DNA from: Amycolatopsis sp. A133
GTDB taxonomy: Bacteria; Actinomycetota; Actinomycetes; Mycobacteriales; Pseudonocardiaceae
Assembly (NCBI RefSeq): GCF_031082405.1
Contig: NZ_JAVHJU010000034.1
Span: forward strand, 1-64,000
Direction of reading: 5' to 3'
DNA length: 64,000 nt
Shown: positions 44,062 through 53,122 of the stretch, in pieces
Layout: each line of letters starts with the position of its first letter
Numbering within the stretch: the stretch's first letter is position 1
Program-made: the position numbers and the translations under genes
The notes under the pieces: model-generated
Seen by the model: the letters and a program-made list of their open reading frames with translations, nothing else
The model's database searches: none
Told to the model about the DNA's origin: nothing

Positions 44062-44135
<74 letters not shown>

Positions 44136-44244
44136 GACCCGCACTGCCTGAGTGCGTGAAAGTACTTTAGCGCGCCCCCCGAACCGCCCTCCAACCAGGG
44201 TCCTCAGTCCTCCTGACCTGCGAAAACACCGCCAGGGGACAGGA

Positions 44245-45399
44245 TCACGCCGGGTTGCCGGCGTGGGTCAATGTCTGCCAAGCCACGAACAGGTTGTTCG
44301 AGCCCGCCGGGCGCTGGCGCTCCGTCAACGTCTGCGTGTTCGTCATGGCGATGCCCAAGCGCGTGTTCAGCGCGTTGAAGCCCACCTCCGTCACCGGGCC
44401 GAGGCCGAGGTTCAGGTGGCCCGAACACAGCCACGACGGCACCGCCGCTCCCAGCTGGTACTTCGACTGGAAGCCCAGCGCCTGGCGGAGCCTCGATCCG
44501 ACGTCCGTCGAGTACACGTCCTGGCCCTGGATGCGGAGCGTCTCCGCCACGTCCGCTATCGCCGCTATGCCGTAGCCCGTGTGGGTGAGGTCGCGGCAGG
44601 TTTCCTGGGTCAGGCCCTCCACGAACGTCGACTGGCCCTGCCAATAGGCCACTATTTCCGCGCTGGTGTCGAGGCCGCTGCCCGGGACCGTTTTCGGGAG
44701 GGTGCCGTCCGATGGCAAATACACGTACGCTGCGACGCGGTTGCGGTAGCGGGCCACCGCTTTGTCGTAGCTCGTCTTGTCCTCCAGGAACACCGAGATG
44801 CCGACCGCGGCCTCCATCATGGACAGTTCCCAGTTGCCGTTGCTGTTGCTGCCGTTGATGACCTTGCTCAGGTAGACGTTGCGCAGCATCGTCGCGAACC
44901 GGCCCGAGTTCGGCCAGCTCGGATACGTGTACTTGATGATCTCCGCCGCGCGCGGCCACGACGAGCCCGCCCAGCCCGTCTGCAGCGGGGCGTTGGTGTT
45001 CGTGTGGCTCGTGATCACCGCCGACCACGCGTCCATCAGCGCGATCGCCTTCTGCGCGTAGCGCGCGTCGCCCGTGATGTACCAGATCAGCGCGTCCGTG
45101 TACGCCGCCATTGCGTCTTCGCGCTCGTCCGTGCAGCCGTAGTTCGGGTTCGAATACGAGCCGCATTCCACGACCGCGCGGGGTTTCGGGGTGCGGGACA
45201 GGGAGGCGTACGAACTCGCCAATGCCTGGTCGTACGCCGCTTTCCACGGCTGGGCGCCGGCGCTCACCTTGGCCTTGACGAAGTCCAGCTGGGGACGGCT
45301 CACCAGCACGCCCGGGTGCGTGAACGCGGCCGGGGCCGGGGTGGCGAGCAGCCCCAACAGCAGGGGGACCAACGCGAGGACCTTGCGGAAGCGGGCCAT
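44245..45399 (-). CDS. Secreted PL5-type alginate-lyase-like enzyme
   Basis: 384 residues. Signal peptide 1-25 (VLALVPLLLGLLATPAPA). All-alpha lyase domain: HPGVLVSRPQLDFVKAKVSA at the start, DAMAAYTDALIWYITGDARYAQ, then SNGNWELSMMEAAVGISVFL, matching the NWE signature of alginate_lyase domain proteins (PF05426), and HTGYGIAAIADVAETLR. It would cleave uronate-containing polysaccharides by beta-elimination, but soil members of the family may act on other polymers. ATG at 45399 with GAGGAG upstream. The chitinase gene is upstream on the same strand, but a large hairpin lies between, so it is probably transcribed separately. Confidence 0.85.
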   Translation of the reverse strand: MARFRKVLALVPLLLGLLATPAPAAFTHPGVLVSRPQLDFVKAKVSAGAQPWKAAYDQALASSYASLSRTPKPRAVVECGSYSNPNYGCTDEREDAMAAYTDALIWYITGDARYAQKAIALMDAWSAVITSHTNTNAPLQTGWAGSSWPRAAEIIKYTYPSWPNSGRFATMLRNVYLSKVINGSNSNGNWELSMMEAAVGISVFLEDKTSYDKAVARYRNRVAAYVYLPSDGTLPKTVPGSGLDTSAEIVAYWQGQSTFVEGLTQETCRDLTHTGYGIAAIADVAETLRIQGQDVYSTDVGSRLRQALGFQSKYQLGAAVPSWLCSGHLNLGLGPVTEVGFNALNTRLGIAMTNTQTLTERQRPAGSNNLFVAWQTLTHAGNPA

Positions 45400-45487
45400 G
45401 GCTCTCCTCGAGACGACGGTGTCCTGGGGTGCGCGCCGACCCAGTTTCATGGTCCAGACCATCGTGGGTCAAGCGCCCCAGAGAAGT

Positions 45488-45525
45488 GTTCAGCCCGCTG
45501 AACAGAACCGTTCAGCGGGCTGAAC
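45488..45525 (-). terminator. Large hairpin after the chitinase gene
   Basis: Perfect 16-base arms GTTCAGCCCGCTGAAC (45488-45503) and GTTCAGCGGGCTGAAC (45510-45525) with a six-base loop, five bases after the chitinase stop. Each arm is itself an inverted repeat of GTTCAGC. No U-run follows. Most likely a terminator; the fourfold symmetry also allows a protein site. Confidence 0.7.
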
Positions 45526-45530
45526 CACCC

Positions 45531-47786
45531 TCAGCCGAGTCCGGCGTTCACCGCGTTCATCAACGCTCCCGGATCGCCCGACATCTCCCACGCCATCACG
45601 CCGAGGAGCCCCCGCGATTTCAGCCACGTGGTCTTCAGCCCGATCGACCAGGCGTCGTCGAACGTCCACCACTGGCCGCCGTTGCCCGTGTAACACGACG
45701 TCGCCACCGCGGCCGTGTCGTGGCGGACCGTGCAGCCCGGCACGCTCGCCAGCAGGTTTGCGTAGCCGCGCGTGCCCGCCTCCTCGGCGAACTGGCCCGG
45801 CGCCGCGCCGGTCGCCGACTGCCATTCGCCGCTCTTGCCGCCGTCCGCGACGCCCTGCCAGCCGCGGCCGTAGAACGCCAGCCCGAGCGTCAGCCGCCGG
45901 GGATCGACACCCGCGTTCGTATACGCGTTGATCGCCGCTTCGGCGCTGAAGCGGAAGTTGTACGGGTCGTCCGCGTCGGCGTACAGGTTGCCCTGGTGGC
46001 CGGTGCGGTTCGGCTCCCACGAATTGTCGCTGCCCGACCCGTGGAAGTCGTACCCCTGCACGTTCGCGACGTCCAGATAGCTGAAGATCCGCGAAACGTC
46101 CCAGCCCGAAGCGACCTTCGCCGGGTCCGCCGGGGTGAACGCGTGCAGCTGGTACCGCTTGCCGGTGGTCGCGCCGTAGGCGTCCAGCTGTGCGCGGAAC
46201 TCCGCCAGCAGCGCCGTCAGGTTGCTCTTGTCGTTCGGGCTCCAGTGGTTGCCGGGGTGGCCGTCGGCGCTGCCGGGCCACTCCCAGTCGAGGTCGATGC
46301 CGTCGAAGATGCCGGCCGCGGTACCCGGCCCGCCCGCGCCGCCGTACGGCGCGAGGTTGCCCTTGAGCCAGGTGTCCACACAGGACGAGACGAACTTCTT
46401 GCGCGACGCATCGGTGGCCGCGACGTCGGAGAAGTACTTCGAGTACGTCCAGCCCCCGAGCGAGACCAGCACCTTCAGGTTCGGGTGCTTCGCCTTGAGC
46501 TTCTTGAGCTGGTTGAAGTTGCCGCGCAGCGACTCCCAGCCGGTGTCGGCCACGCCGTCGACCGACTGCGCCGCCGCGAACGGCCGCGAGTAGTCCGCCT
46601 CGGCGTCACCTGCGCCATCGCCCTGGTTGGGGTCCTGGGGATTCGCCGTGGTGCCCTTCGTGACGCCGGAGAGGCAGGTCAGGTTCACCGGGTCGATGTT
46701 CTCGAACGCGTACAGCAGGTGCGTCAGCTTCGCCGCCGCGCCGGAAGTCTCCAGGTTCTTCACGAAGTACTGGCGCCCGTAGATGCCCCACTGCACGAAG
46801 TACCCGACCTTCGCGTAACCCGAGACGATGTCGCCGGTTCGCGCGGTCACCGCGGCACTCGGCGCCGACACGTTGTCGTAGCCGTCGCGCGCGCGGACCG
46901 TGAAGGTGTACGAAGTGGACGGAGCCAACCCCGTCACCACCGCGGACGTCGTCGTCACCGTCGTGGCCAGCACCGAACCGCGGTACACGTCGTAACCGAT
47001 CACGCCGGTGTTGTCCGTCGACGCCGTCCACGTCAGCGAGACGCTTCCGGCGTCGGCGGCCGTCGACCGCACCCCGCCCGGCGCGGACGGCGCCTGGGTG
47101 TCGTCGGCCGGGTTGTTCGTCGTCACGGCCAAGGAGCTGCTCGACGGCGACGTGTTCCCCTTGGCGTCCTTGGCCTTCACCGTGAACGAGTAGGCCGTGC
47201 CCGGCGAAAGCCCGGAAACCGTGGCACTCGTCCCCGTCACCGACGCGGCCAGGGAAGTTCCCTGGTAGACGTCGTAGCCCGTCACCGGCAGCGAGCCGGC
47301 CGTGGCGGAGTTCCATGCCAAGGCGACCGATTTTGTCGTCTTCGCGACCAGGCGCAGGTTGGCCGGCGCGCCCGGCGGGGTGTCGGGTGAACCGTCGCAG
47401 TTGGCGTTGTCGACGCGGCACTGCGCCGGCGTCGCGGCCGCGCTGAGGCGGAACGTCGGGTTGTACGGGTAGGTGCTGCGGCCCGGCGCCAGTGTTGCGA
47501 TGTAGTACGCGGGGGTCAGCGTGACCTGGGTGCCCGACTGGGTCACCGTGCCGTTTTCCCCGGTCGAGGCGGTGACCCCGGCGGGCAGCGTGAAGGTGAT
47601 CGCCCAGTTGCTCACCGACGCGGTGCCGGTGTTGGCGACGGTGTAGGTGCCGGTGGTGCCGCTCAACGCCAGGGTGGCGGTCAGCGAACCGGCTGCGGCG
47701 GTGGGTGGCGCGAGCGCCGCGGTGCCGCCGAGTGCGAGCAGCAAGGCGGCGAGTGCGGAGCGTAGTCGTGCGGGAGTGCGTCTCAT
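45531..47786 (-). CDS. Secreted GH18 chitinase with CBM2 and two FnIII domains
   Basis: 751 residues. Signal peptide 1-32. A CBM2-like chitin/cellulose-binding domain at about 33-130 (YTVANTGTASVSNWAITFTLPAG), then two fibronectin type III domains (138-224, 233-317) and a GH18 barrel (324-751). The catalytic motif FDGIDLDWEWPG gives D495, D498, D500 and E502 as general acid. KVLVSLGGWTYSKYFSD and the end GVMAWEMSGD are further hallmarks. It hydrolyses chitin to chitooligosaccharides outside the cell. ATG at 47786 after TTGGAGA. A DasR site lies 31-52 bases upstream, so control by amino-sugar phosphates is expected. Confidence 0.96.
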   Translation of the reverse strand: MRRTPARLRSALAALLLALGGTAALAPPTAAAGSLTATLALSGTTGTYTVANTGTASVSNWAITFTLPAGVTASTGENGTVTQSGTQVTLTPAYYIATLAPGRSTYPYNPTFRLSAAATPAQCRVDNANCDGSPDTPPGAPANLRLVAKTTKSVALAWNSATAGSLPVTGYDVYQGTSLAASVTGTSATVSGLSPGTAYSFTVKAKDAKGNTSPSSSSLAVTTNNPADDTQAPSAPGGVRSTAADAGSVSLTWTASTDNTGVIGYDVYRGSVLATTVTTTSAVVTGLAPSTSYTFTVRARDGYDNVSAPSAAVTARTGDIVSGYAKVGYFVQWGIYGRQYFVKNLETSGAAAKLTHLLYAFENIDPVNLTCLSGVTKGTTANPQDPNQGDGAGDAEADYSRPFAAAQSVDGVADTGWESLRGNFNQLKKLKAKHPNLKVLVSLGGWTYSKYFSDVAATDASRKKFVSSCVDTWLKGNLAPYGGAGGPGTAAGIFDGIDLDWEWPGSADGHPGNHWSPNDKSNLTALLAEFRAQLDAYGATTGKRYQLHAFTPADPAKVASGWDVSRIFSYLDVANVQGYDFHGSGSDNSWEPNRTGHQGNLYADADDPYNFRFSAEAAINAYTNAGVDPRRLTLGLAFYGRGWQGVADGGKSGEWQSATGAAPGQFAEEAGTRGYANLLASVPGCTVRHDTAAVATSCYTGNGGQWWTFDDAWSIGLKTTWLKSRGLLGVMAWEMSGDPGALMNAVNAGLG

Positions 47787-47816
47787 GGCGGTTCTCCAAG
47801 CGGCACGAGGCGGGGA

Positions 47817-47838
47817 CGATGTGGTCTAGACCACATCG
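47817..47838 (-). promoter_or_regulatory. DasR-responsive element (dre) of the chitinase
   Basis: A perfect 22-base palindrome whose centre reads TGTGGTCTAGACCACA. The published DasR consensus is close to AGTGGTCTAGACCACT, so 14 of the central 16 bases agree. Position 31-52 bases before the chitinase start is normal for repression by this GntR regulator, which is released by glucosamine-6-phosphate. Confidence 0.88.
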
Positions 47839-47904
47839 AATGTAACCCGGTGCGGGGAGAACCGCGCACGCCCGAACGGTGGCTACCGCCGGCCGAACGG
47901 CCGG

Positions 47905-48684
47905 TTAACGCCCCGAGAAGGTCGCCTTCCCCGGCCCGTCGGCCAGGAACGACTTCACGGCGTTGCGGAGGTCCTCGGTCTCGAAGAGCCCGGCCGCGAT
48001 CGTCGTGATGTGGGCGTTCGCCTCGGGGACGCCGCCGGCGGAGTAGTGGTCGAGGACGCGTTTGGTCGCCGCGTGGGCCCGGGTGGGCCCCGAAGCCAGC
48101 CGCAGCGCGAACGCCCGGGCCGCGTCGTCGAAGCCTTCGTCCGGCAGGACGCGGTTGACGACGTTCCAGCGCTCCAGCGTGGCGGCGTCGTAGGTGTCGC
48201 CGGTCAGCACGAACTCCTTGGCGCGCCCGACGCCGGCCCGGTCCGCGAGCCGCTGGGTGCCGCCCATGGTCGGCGTCAGGCCGACGACCTTCTCGACCAG
48301 CCCGAACTTCGCGCGCGACGCGGCGAGGATGATGTCGCAGGCGACGGCGACCTCGAACGCCCAGGTCAGGCACAGGCCGTGGGCGGCGAAGACGGTGGGG
48401 AAGGGCAGCGCCGCGATCCGGTCCGGCACCGCGAGCATCTCGTCGAACAGCACCTTGGCCTCGGCGGGCGAGCTCTGGGCCTCGAACAGCGAGACGTCCA
48501 CGCCGCCGCTGACGATCTTGCCTTCGGCGCGGATCAGCAGCGCCCGCGCGGGTTCGGCCTCGAGCGCGCCGATGGCGGACGCCAGGGAGGACTGCAGCGA
48601 AGCCGTGTAGAGGTTCAACGGCGGGGCGTCGACGGTCAGGACGGCGAGCCCGCCGTCACGATCGAGGCGGACCTGCTGAGTCAT
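47905..48684 (-). CDS. Enoyl-CoA hydratase/isomerase family protein
   Basis: 259 residues. Crotonase fold: RALLIRAEGKIVSGGVDVSLF with the oxyanion-hole region, FPTVFAAHGLCLTWAFEVAVACD, and FGLVEKVVGLTPTMGGTQRLADRAG. The two glutamates of classical hydratases are not both evident (LTWAFE instead of GGG-E), so the reaction may be isomerisation, hydration or another CoA reaction. ATG at 48684 lies three bases after the stop of the PaaX-type gene, and a GTG at 48690 would overlap it, so both are one operon. Context suggests phenylacetate-like or aromatic acid breakdown, by inference. Confidence 0.9.
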   Translation of the reverse strand: MTQQVRLDRDGGLAVLTVDAPPLNLYTASLQSSLASAIGALEAEPARALLIRAEGKIVSGGVDVSLFEAQSSPAEAKVLFDEMLAVPDRIAALPFPTVFAAHGLCLTWAFEVAVACDIILAASRAKFGLVEKVVGLTPTMGGTQRLADRAGVGRAKEFVLTGDTYDAATLERWNVVNRVLPDEGFDDAARAFALRLASGPTRAHAATKRVLDHYSAGGVPEANAHITTIAAGLFETEDLRNAVKSFLADGPGKATFSGR

Positions 48685-48686
48685 GT

Positions 48687-49598
48687 TCACCCTGCTTCTT
48701 CGGCTTCGACGATGTCGTCCCAATACTGCTGGGCCTCGGGGCGCCAGTCGACGTGTTTGTGATGGAACAGTTCCGCCGCTTTTGTCCCGCTCCACTTCGC
48801 CGGCAGCAGCTCGGCCGGCAGCTGCGGGTCGAGGAACGGGAACCGCCGCCACTCGTGCACCAGCTCGGTCTGCGCCCGCAGCACCGCGCGGCCGCCGGTG
48901 GGGTGCAGGCCGGTGAACCGGTCGATGAAGTCCTCGTAGCGTTCCTTCAGCTCGGTCAGGTCCCAGGACCGGGCGACCATGGACTCCTGCTCGCCGACCT
49001 CGCCGTAGGCGGCCGTGAACGACATCGCCTGCGCGTCGAGGCCGAGGTCGCTGACGATCTGCTGGGCCTCCCGCTGGCGGGACAGGTCGGGGCTGACCCA
49101 CACGCCGGCCACGGGCGAGCCGAAGCCCGCCCAGGTCAGCCGCGTGCGCAGCCGGTGGCGCAGGTCGCGCTTGGCTTCGGGCACGGAGACGATCAGCATC
49201 AGCCACTGCCCGTTCCAGCGGCGCTCCTCGCGGCCGAACGCGTAGATCCGGTCGGCGCCCTCGGTCAGCAGGCGGCGCCCCGGCGGGGTCAGCGACCAGC
49301 GGACGCGGCGCCCGACGCGCTCGGAGACGACCCAGCCCTCGGCGGCGGAGCGGGCCAGCGCCTGCCGCGCCGACTTCTCCTCGATGTCGAGGATGCCGAG
49401 CACTTCGACCAGCATCGACGTCCAGACCGGCTTGTCGCGCGGCAGCGCGTACTCGCCGAGCACGGTCATCAGCAGCGACCGCGCGCTGGCGTGACTGACC
49501 TCGCGGCGCCGGCTGACCGTGGGCCGTGGCGCGGACGATCGGCCTTCCCTCGGCTTCGGCCTGCGGCCGAGGGTGACCGGGGGAGCGGGCTCGCCCAT
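48687..49598 (-). CDS. PaaX-family transcriptional regulator
   Basis: 303 residues. Winged HTH in the first 120 (SARSLLMTVLGEYALPRDKPVWT, SARQALARSAAEGWVVSERVGRRV) and the PaaX central/C-terminal domains (RWNGQWLMLIVSVPEAKRDLRHRL, RLTWAGFGSPVAGVWVSPD). PaaX proteins sense phenylacetyl-CoA and repress its catabolic genes. ATG at 49598; a GTG at 49607 with AGTGAGG four bases upstream is an equally good start. Co-transcribed with the enoyl-CoA hydratase, divergent from the ABC-F gene. Confidence 0.9.
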   Translation of the reverse strand: MGEPAPPVTLGRRPKPREGRSSAPRPTVSRRREVSHASARSLLMTVLGEYALPRDKPVWTSMLVEVLGILDIEEKSARQALARSAAEGWVVSERVGRRVRWSLTPPGRRLLTEGADRIYAFGREERRWNGQWLMLIVSVPEAKRDLRHRLRTRLTWAGFGSPVAGVWVSPDLSRQREAQQIVSDLGLDAQAMSFTAAYGEVGEQESMVARSWDLTELKERYEDFIDRFTGLHPTGGRAVLRAQTELVHEWRRFPFLDPQLPAELLPAKWSGTKAAELFHHKHVDWRPEAQQYWDDIVEAEEAG

Positions 49599-49705
49599 GC
49601 TGTTCACCGACCTCACTGCGTGCGGGACTGACAACCGAACAGGGTACCCACACTGAGTGATCAAAGCGCCACGGGACACACACAGCCGGTGCTTTTGACC
49701 TTGAT

Positions 49706-49733
49706 CTGACAGTTCACCACGGCGTCGTAGACT
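49706..49733 (+). promoter_or_regulatory. Putative promoter of the ABC-F gene
   Basis: CTGACA (49706-49711) and TAGACT (49728-49733) with a 16-base spacer. Transcription would start about ten bases later, almost at the ATG (49744), so the message would be nearly leaderless, which agrees with the missing ribosome site. Confidence 0.35.
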
Positions 49734-49743
49734 CGGCTACCTC

Positions 49744-51381
49744 ATGAGCGCAACTCTCGTCGCGAAGGACCTGGCCGCGGGCCACGGTGACCGCATCCTC
49801 TTCTCCGGCCTCGACCTCGTCGTGGCGCCCGGTGACGTCGTCGGCCTGGTCGGGGTCAACGGCGCCGGCAAATCCACGCTCCTGCGGACCCTCGCCGGGC
49901 TCGCGAAGCCCGACAGCGGGGAGATCCGGCTGAACCCGCCGTCCGCGACCGTCGGGCACCTGCCGCAGGAGCCGGAGCGGCGGGACGGCGAGTCCGTGCG
50001 GGCCTTCCTCGCGCGGCGGACCGGCGTCTCGGCGGCGCAGGCCGACCTCGACGAAGCGACCGAGGCGCTCACCGCGGGCGAGACCGGCGCGGACGACCGG
50101 TACGCCACGGCGCTCGACCGGTGGCTCGCCCTCGGCGGCGCCGACCTCGACGACCGGGCCGCGGAAGTGGCCGCCGACCTGGGCCTGGCCGTCGACTTGG
50201 ACCAGTTGATGACGTCGCTGTCGGGGGGCCAGGCCGCGCGGGCCGGGCTCGCCTCGCTGCTGCTCAGCCGCTACGACGTCTTCCTGCTCGACGAGCCGAC
50301 GAACGACCTCGACCTGGACGGCCTGGCCCGGCTGGAGCGGTTCGTGTCCGGGCTGCGCGCGGCGACCGTGCTGGTCAGCCACGACCGCGAGTTCCTGGCC
50401 CGCACCGTCGACCGCGTCGTCGAGCTGGACCTGGTGCAGCAGCAGGTGAACGTCTTCGGCGGCGGGTACGAGGCCTACCTCGAGGAGCGCGAGGTCGCCC
50501 GGCGGCACGCGCGCGAGGAGTACGACGAGTACGCCGACACGAAGGCGTCGCTGGAGGCGCGCGGGCGGATGCAGCGGGCGTGGATGGAGAAGGGCGTCAA
50601 GAACGCCCGCCGGAAGCAACCCGACAACGACAAGGCGGCGCGCAAGTTCCGCACCGAGGCCACCGAGAAGCAGGCCTCGAAGGCGCGGCAGACCGACCGG
50701 ATGATCGAGCGCCTCGACGTCGTCGACGAGCCGCGCAAGGAGTGGGAGCTGCGGATGGAGATCGCCGCGGCCCCGCGCGCGGGCGCGGTGGTCGCGACCC
50801 TGCGCGGCGCGGTGGTCCGCCGCGGCGGGTTCACGCTCGGCCCGGTCGACCTGCAGATCGACTGGGCGGACAAGGTCGCCATCACCGGCGCGAACGGCTC
50901 CGGCAAGTCGACGCTCCTCGCGGCGCTCCTCGGCCGCGTGCCGCTGGACGAGGGCGGCGCGGCGCTCGGCCCCGGTGTTGTGGTCGGCGAGGTCGACCAG
51001 GCGCGGCGGCTGTTCCTCGGCGACGTCCCGCTCGCGGAGGCGTTCGCGCGCGAGGTCCCGGAGCTCGCCGACGCCGACGTCCGGACGCTGCTGGCGAAGT
51101 TCGGGCTGAAGGCCGCGCACGTGCTGCGGTCGGCGGCGACGCTGTCGCCGGGGGAGCGCACGCGGGCAGCGCTGGCGCTGCTGCAGGCCCGCGGGGTGAA
51201 CCTGCTGGTGCTCGACGAGCCGACGAACCACCTGGACCTGCCGGCGATCGAGCAGCTCGAGGCGGCGCTGGACAAGTACCCGGGCACACTGCTGCTGGTG
51301 ACGCACGACCGCCGGATGCTCGACGCGGTGCACGTGACGCGCCGGTTCGAAGTCGACGGCGGGAAGGTCCGCGAGCGGTGA
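49744..51381 (+). CDS. ABC-F family ATPase
   Basis: 545 residues with two ATP-binding cassettes and no membrane part: Walker A GVNGAGKST (37-45) and GANGSGKST, signatures LSGGQAARAGL and LSPGERTRAAL, Walker B FLLDEPTNDLDLD and LVLDEPTNHLDLP. The charged linker (about 240-330: RRHAREEYDEYADTKASLEA) is the P-site tRNA interaction motif of ribosome-binding ABC-F proteins. The length is like TlrC/OleB-type resistance proteins, but housekeeping ABC-F members have the same size. No antibiotic cluster is near. GTG of the GNAT gene overlaps its stop. Confidence 0.93.
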   Translation: MSATLVAKDLAAGHGDRILFSGLDLVVAPGDVVGLVGVNGAGKSTLLRTLAGLAKPDSGEIRLNPPSATVGHLPQEPERRDGESVRAFLARRTGVSAAQADLDEATEALTAGETGADDRYATALDRWLALGGADLDDRAAEVAADLGLAVDLDQLMTSLSGGQAARAGLASLLLSRYDVFLLDEPTNDLDLDGLARLERFVSGLRAATVLVSHDREFLARTVDRVVELDLVQQQVNVFGGGYEAYLEEREVARRHAREEYDEYADTKASLEARGRMQRAWMEKGVKNARRKQPDNDKAARKFRTEATEKQASKARQTDRMIERLDVVDEPRKEWELRMEIAAAPRAGAVVATLRGAVVRRGGFTLGPVDLQIDWADKVAITGANGSGKSTLLAALLGRVPLDEGGAALGPGVVVGEVDQARRLFLGDVPLAEAFAREVPELADADVRTLLAKFGLKAAHVLRSAATLSPGERTRAALALLQARGVNLLVLDEPTNHLDLPAIEQLEAALDKYPGTLLLVTHDRRMLDAVHVTRRFEVDGGKVRER

Positions 51382-51860
51382 TCATCCGCCCGGCGACCGC
51401 CGCGGACGGTGACTTCCTGGCCGACATGCTCGTCGAAGCGGTGAACTGGTCCACCGAGTGGAAGCGCAAGAGCAAGCGGCGTGTGCTGGGGGCGCCGGAC
51501 ACGGCGCACTACGTCGCGGGCTGGCCGCGCGACGGCGACCTCGGCGTGGTCGCCGAAGCGGAGGGGGACGCGGTCGGCGCGGCCTGGCTGCGCTTCTTCC
51601 CGCTCGAGGACCCCGGCTACGGGTTCGTGGCCGCCGACGTCCCCGAGCTGACGATCGGCGTGGCTGCCGCCTGGCGTGGCCGGGGTGTCGGACGCGCGTT
51701 GCTGAACGCCGTCGAAGCCCGCGCCCGGACGGCGGGCCTCCGGCGGATCAGCCTCAGCGTCGAACGGCGGAACTTCGCGCACCGGCTTTACCTCGCGGAG
51801 GGCTACGAGGCCGTGGGCGCCGGCTCGCCGGACTCCGACACGATGGTCAAGGTGCTCTGA
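51378..51860 (+). CDS. GNAT-family N-acetyltransferase
   Basis: 160 residues. GNAT core: start IIRPATAADGDFLADML, acetyl-CoA loop LTIGVAAAWRGRGVGRALLNAVEARA (RGRGVG at about 103-108), and end LSVERRNFAHRLYLAEGYEAVG. GTG overlaps the TGA of the ABC-F gene (GTGA, 51378-51381), so it is translated with it. Substrate unknown; the pairing with a ribosome-associated ABC-F makes a resistance or protein-modifying role possible, by context only. Confidence 0.92.
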   Translation: MIIRPATAADGDFLADMLVEAVNWSTEWKRKSKRRVLGAPDTAHYVAGWPRDGDLGVVAEAEGDAVGAAWLRFFPLEDPGYGFVAADVPELTIGVAAAWRGRGVGRALLNAVEARARTAGLRRISLSVERRNFAHRLYLAEGYEAVGAGSPDSDTMVKVL

Positions 51861-51904
51861 GCGCGGACCGCAGTACGATCCGGGAGCCGGACGGAGGGGG
51901 CGCG

Positions 51905-53122
51905 GTGAGCGGGAACGAAGTGCTGGTGGCGGGGGCGAGCATCGCGGGACCCGCGCTGGCCCACTGGTTGCGGCGGCGGGGAGCCCGGGTCACCGTCGTG
52001 GAGCGGGCGCCGGGGCTGCGTCCCGGCGGGCAGGCGGTGGACGCGCGCGGGGTGACCAAGGAGGTCATCCGGCGGATGGGGCTGGACGCGGCGGTGCGCG
52101 CCGCCCGGACCGAGACCGCGGGCGCGTACACCGTGGACGCGGACGGCACCGTGCTGGAGACCCATCGCGCGGACGACGACGGCGGCGACGGGTTCATCGC
52201 GGAGATCGAGATCCTGCGCGGTGATCTGTCCCGGGTGCTGTACGACGACACCCGCGACGGAGTCGAGTACCGCTTCGGCGACCGCATCGCGGAGCTGACC
52301 CAGGACGCCGACGGGGTCGACGTCGTCTTCGCCGGCGGCGACCGGCAGCGCTTCGACCTGGTGATCGGGGCGGACGGGCTGCACTCGGCGCTGCGGGCGA
52401 TGGTTTTCGGGCCGCGCGAGCGGTTCGTCCGCCACCTCGGGCACGTGATGTCTTTCTACAGCGTGCCCAACGAATTCGGCCTGGACCGCTGGCTGATCGA
52501 ACACCAGGAGCCCGGCCGCTCCGCCGGGCTGCGGCCCATCCAGGACGCCACCCGCGCGATGGCCATGTTCTCCTTCACCGCCGCCGGTCTCGAGGTCGAC
52601 CACCGCGACGTCGAAGCCCAGAAGCGCCTGCTGCGCGAGCGGATGGCCGGCCTGGGCTGGTGGACCCAGCGCATCCTCGCGCACGTGGACGACACCCCGG
52701 ACTTCTACCTCGACCAGGTCGCCCAGGTCGTGATGGACCGCTGGTCGAGCGGCCGGGTGGCGTTGCTCGGCGACGCGGCGTACAGCTCGTCGCCGCTGTC
52801 CGGGCAGGGCACCGGCCTGGCCCTGGTCGGCGCCTACCTGCTGGCGGGCGAGCTGGCCGAGGCCGGCTGGGACCCGGAGGCCGGTTTTGACGGCTACGAG
52901 CGGCGGATGCGCTCGTTCGTCGAGGCCAACCAGGAGATCGGCCGGCTGCACGCGCGCAGCCTGGACGGTGCCGCGCCGGACGCCGAGCCGGGCGAGGAGC
53001 CCGGCGCCGAGTGGCTCACCGAGGTGATCGACCGCGCGCTCAACGGCGTCGAGCTGCCCGGTTACGCCGGGGTCCCGGACTCCGGGCCCTTGGCCGCCGG
53101 TGAAGCGGCGGTGCCGCGCTAA
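51905..53122 (+). CDS. FAD-dependent monooxygenase (PHBH/TetX type)
   Basis: 405 residues. FAD fold NEVLVAGASIAGPALAHWL (GxGxxG variant GASIAG, residues 10-15), VVERAPGLRPGGQAVD, the DG motif VIGADGLHSALRAMVFG and the GD motif VALLGDAAYSSSPLSGQGTG, typical for class A aromatic hydroxylases and TetX-like enzymes. GTG start with GGAGGGGG five bases upstream. Transcribed after the GNAT gene (44 bases). Substrate unknown; the group hydroxylates aromatic or polyketide compounds. Its stop region overlaps the convergent permease end by four bases. Confidence 0.92.
   Translation: MSGNEVLVAGASIAGPALAHWLRRRGARVTVVERAPGLRPGGQAVDARGVTKEVIRRMGLDAAVRAARTETAGAYTVDADGTVLETHRADDDGGDGFIAEIEILRGDLSRVLYDDTRDGVEYRFGDRIAELTQDADGVDVVFAGGDRQRFDLVIGADGLHSALRAMVFGPRERFVRHLGHVMSFYSVPNEFGLDRWLIEHQEPGRSAGLRPIQDATRAMAMFSFTAAGLEVDHRDVEAQKRLLRERMAGLGWWTQRILAHVDDTPDFYLDQVAQVVMDRWSSGRVALLGDAAYSSSPLSGQGTGLALVGAYLLAGELAEAGWDPEAGFDGYERRMRSFVEANQEIGRLHARSLDGAAPDAEPGEEPGAEWLTEVIDRALNGVELPGYAGVPDSGPLAAGEAAVPR

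Noticed and set aside
49744-51860. Antibiotic resistance island call for the ABC-F and GNAT pair
   Set aside because: Length and linker fit resistance ABC-F proteins, but no biosynthetic genes or leader attenuator are visible, and the message appears nearly leaderless; housekeeping ABC-F cannot be excluded.
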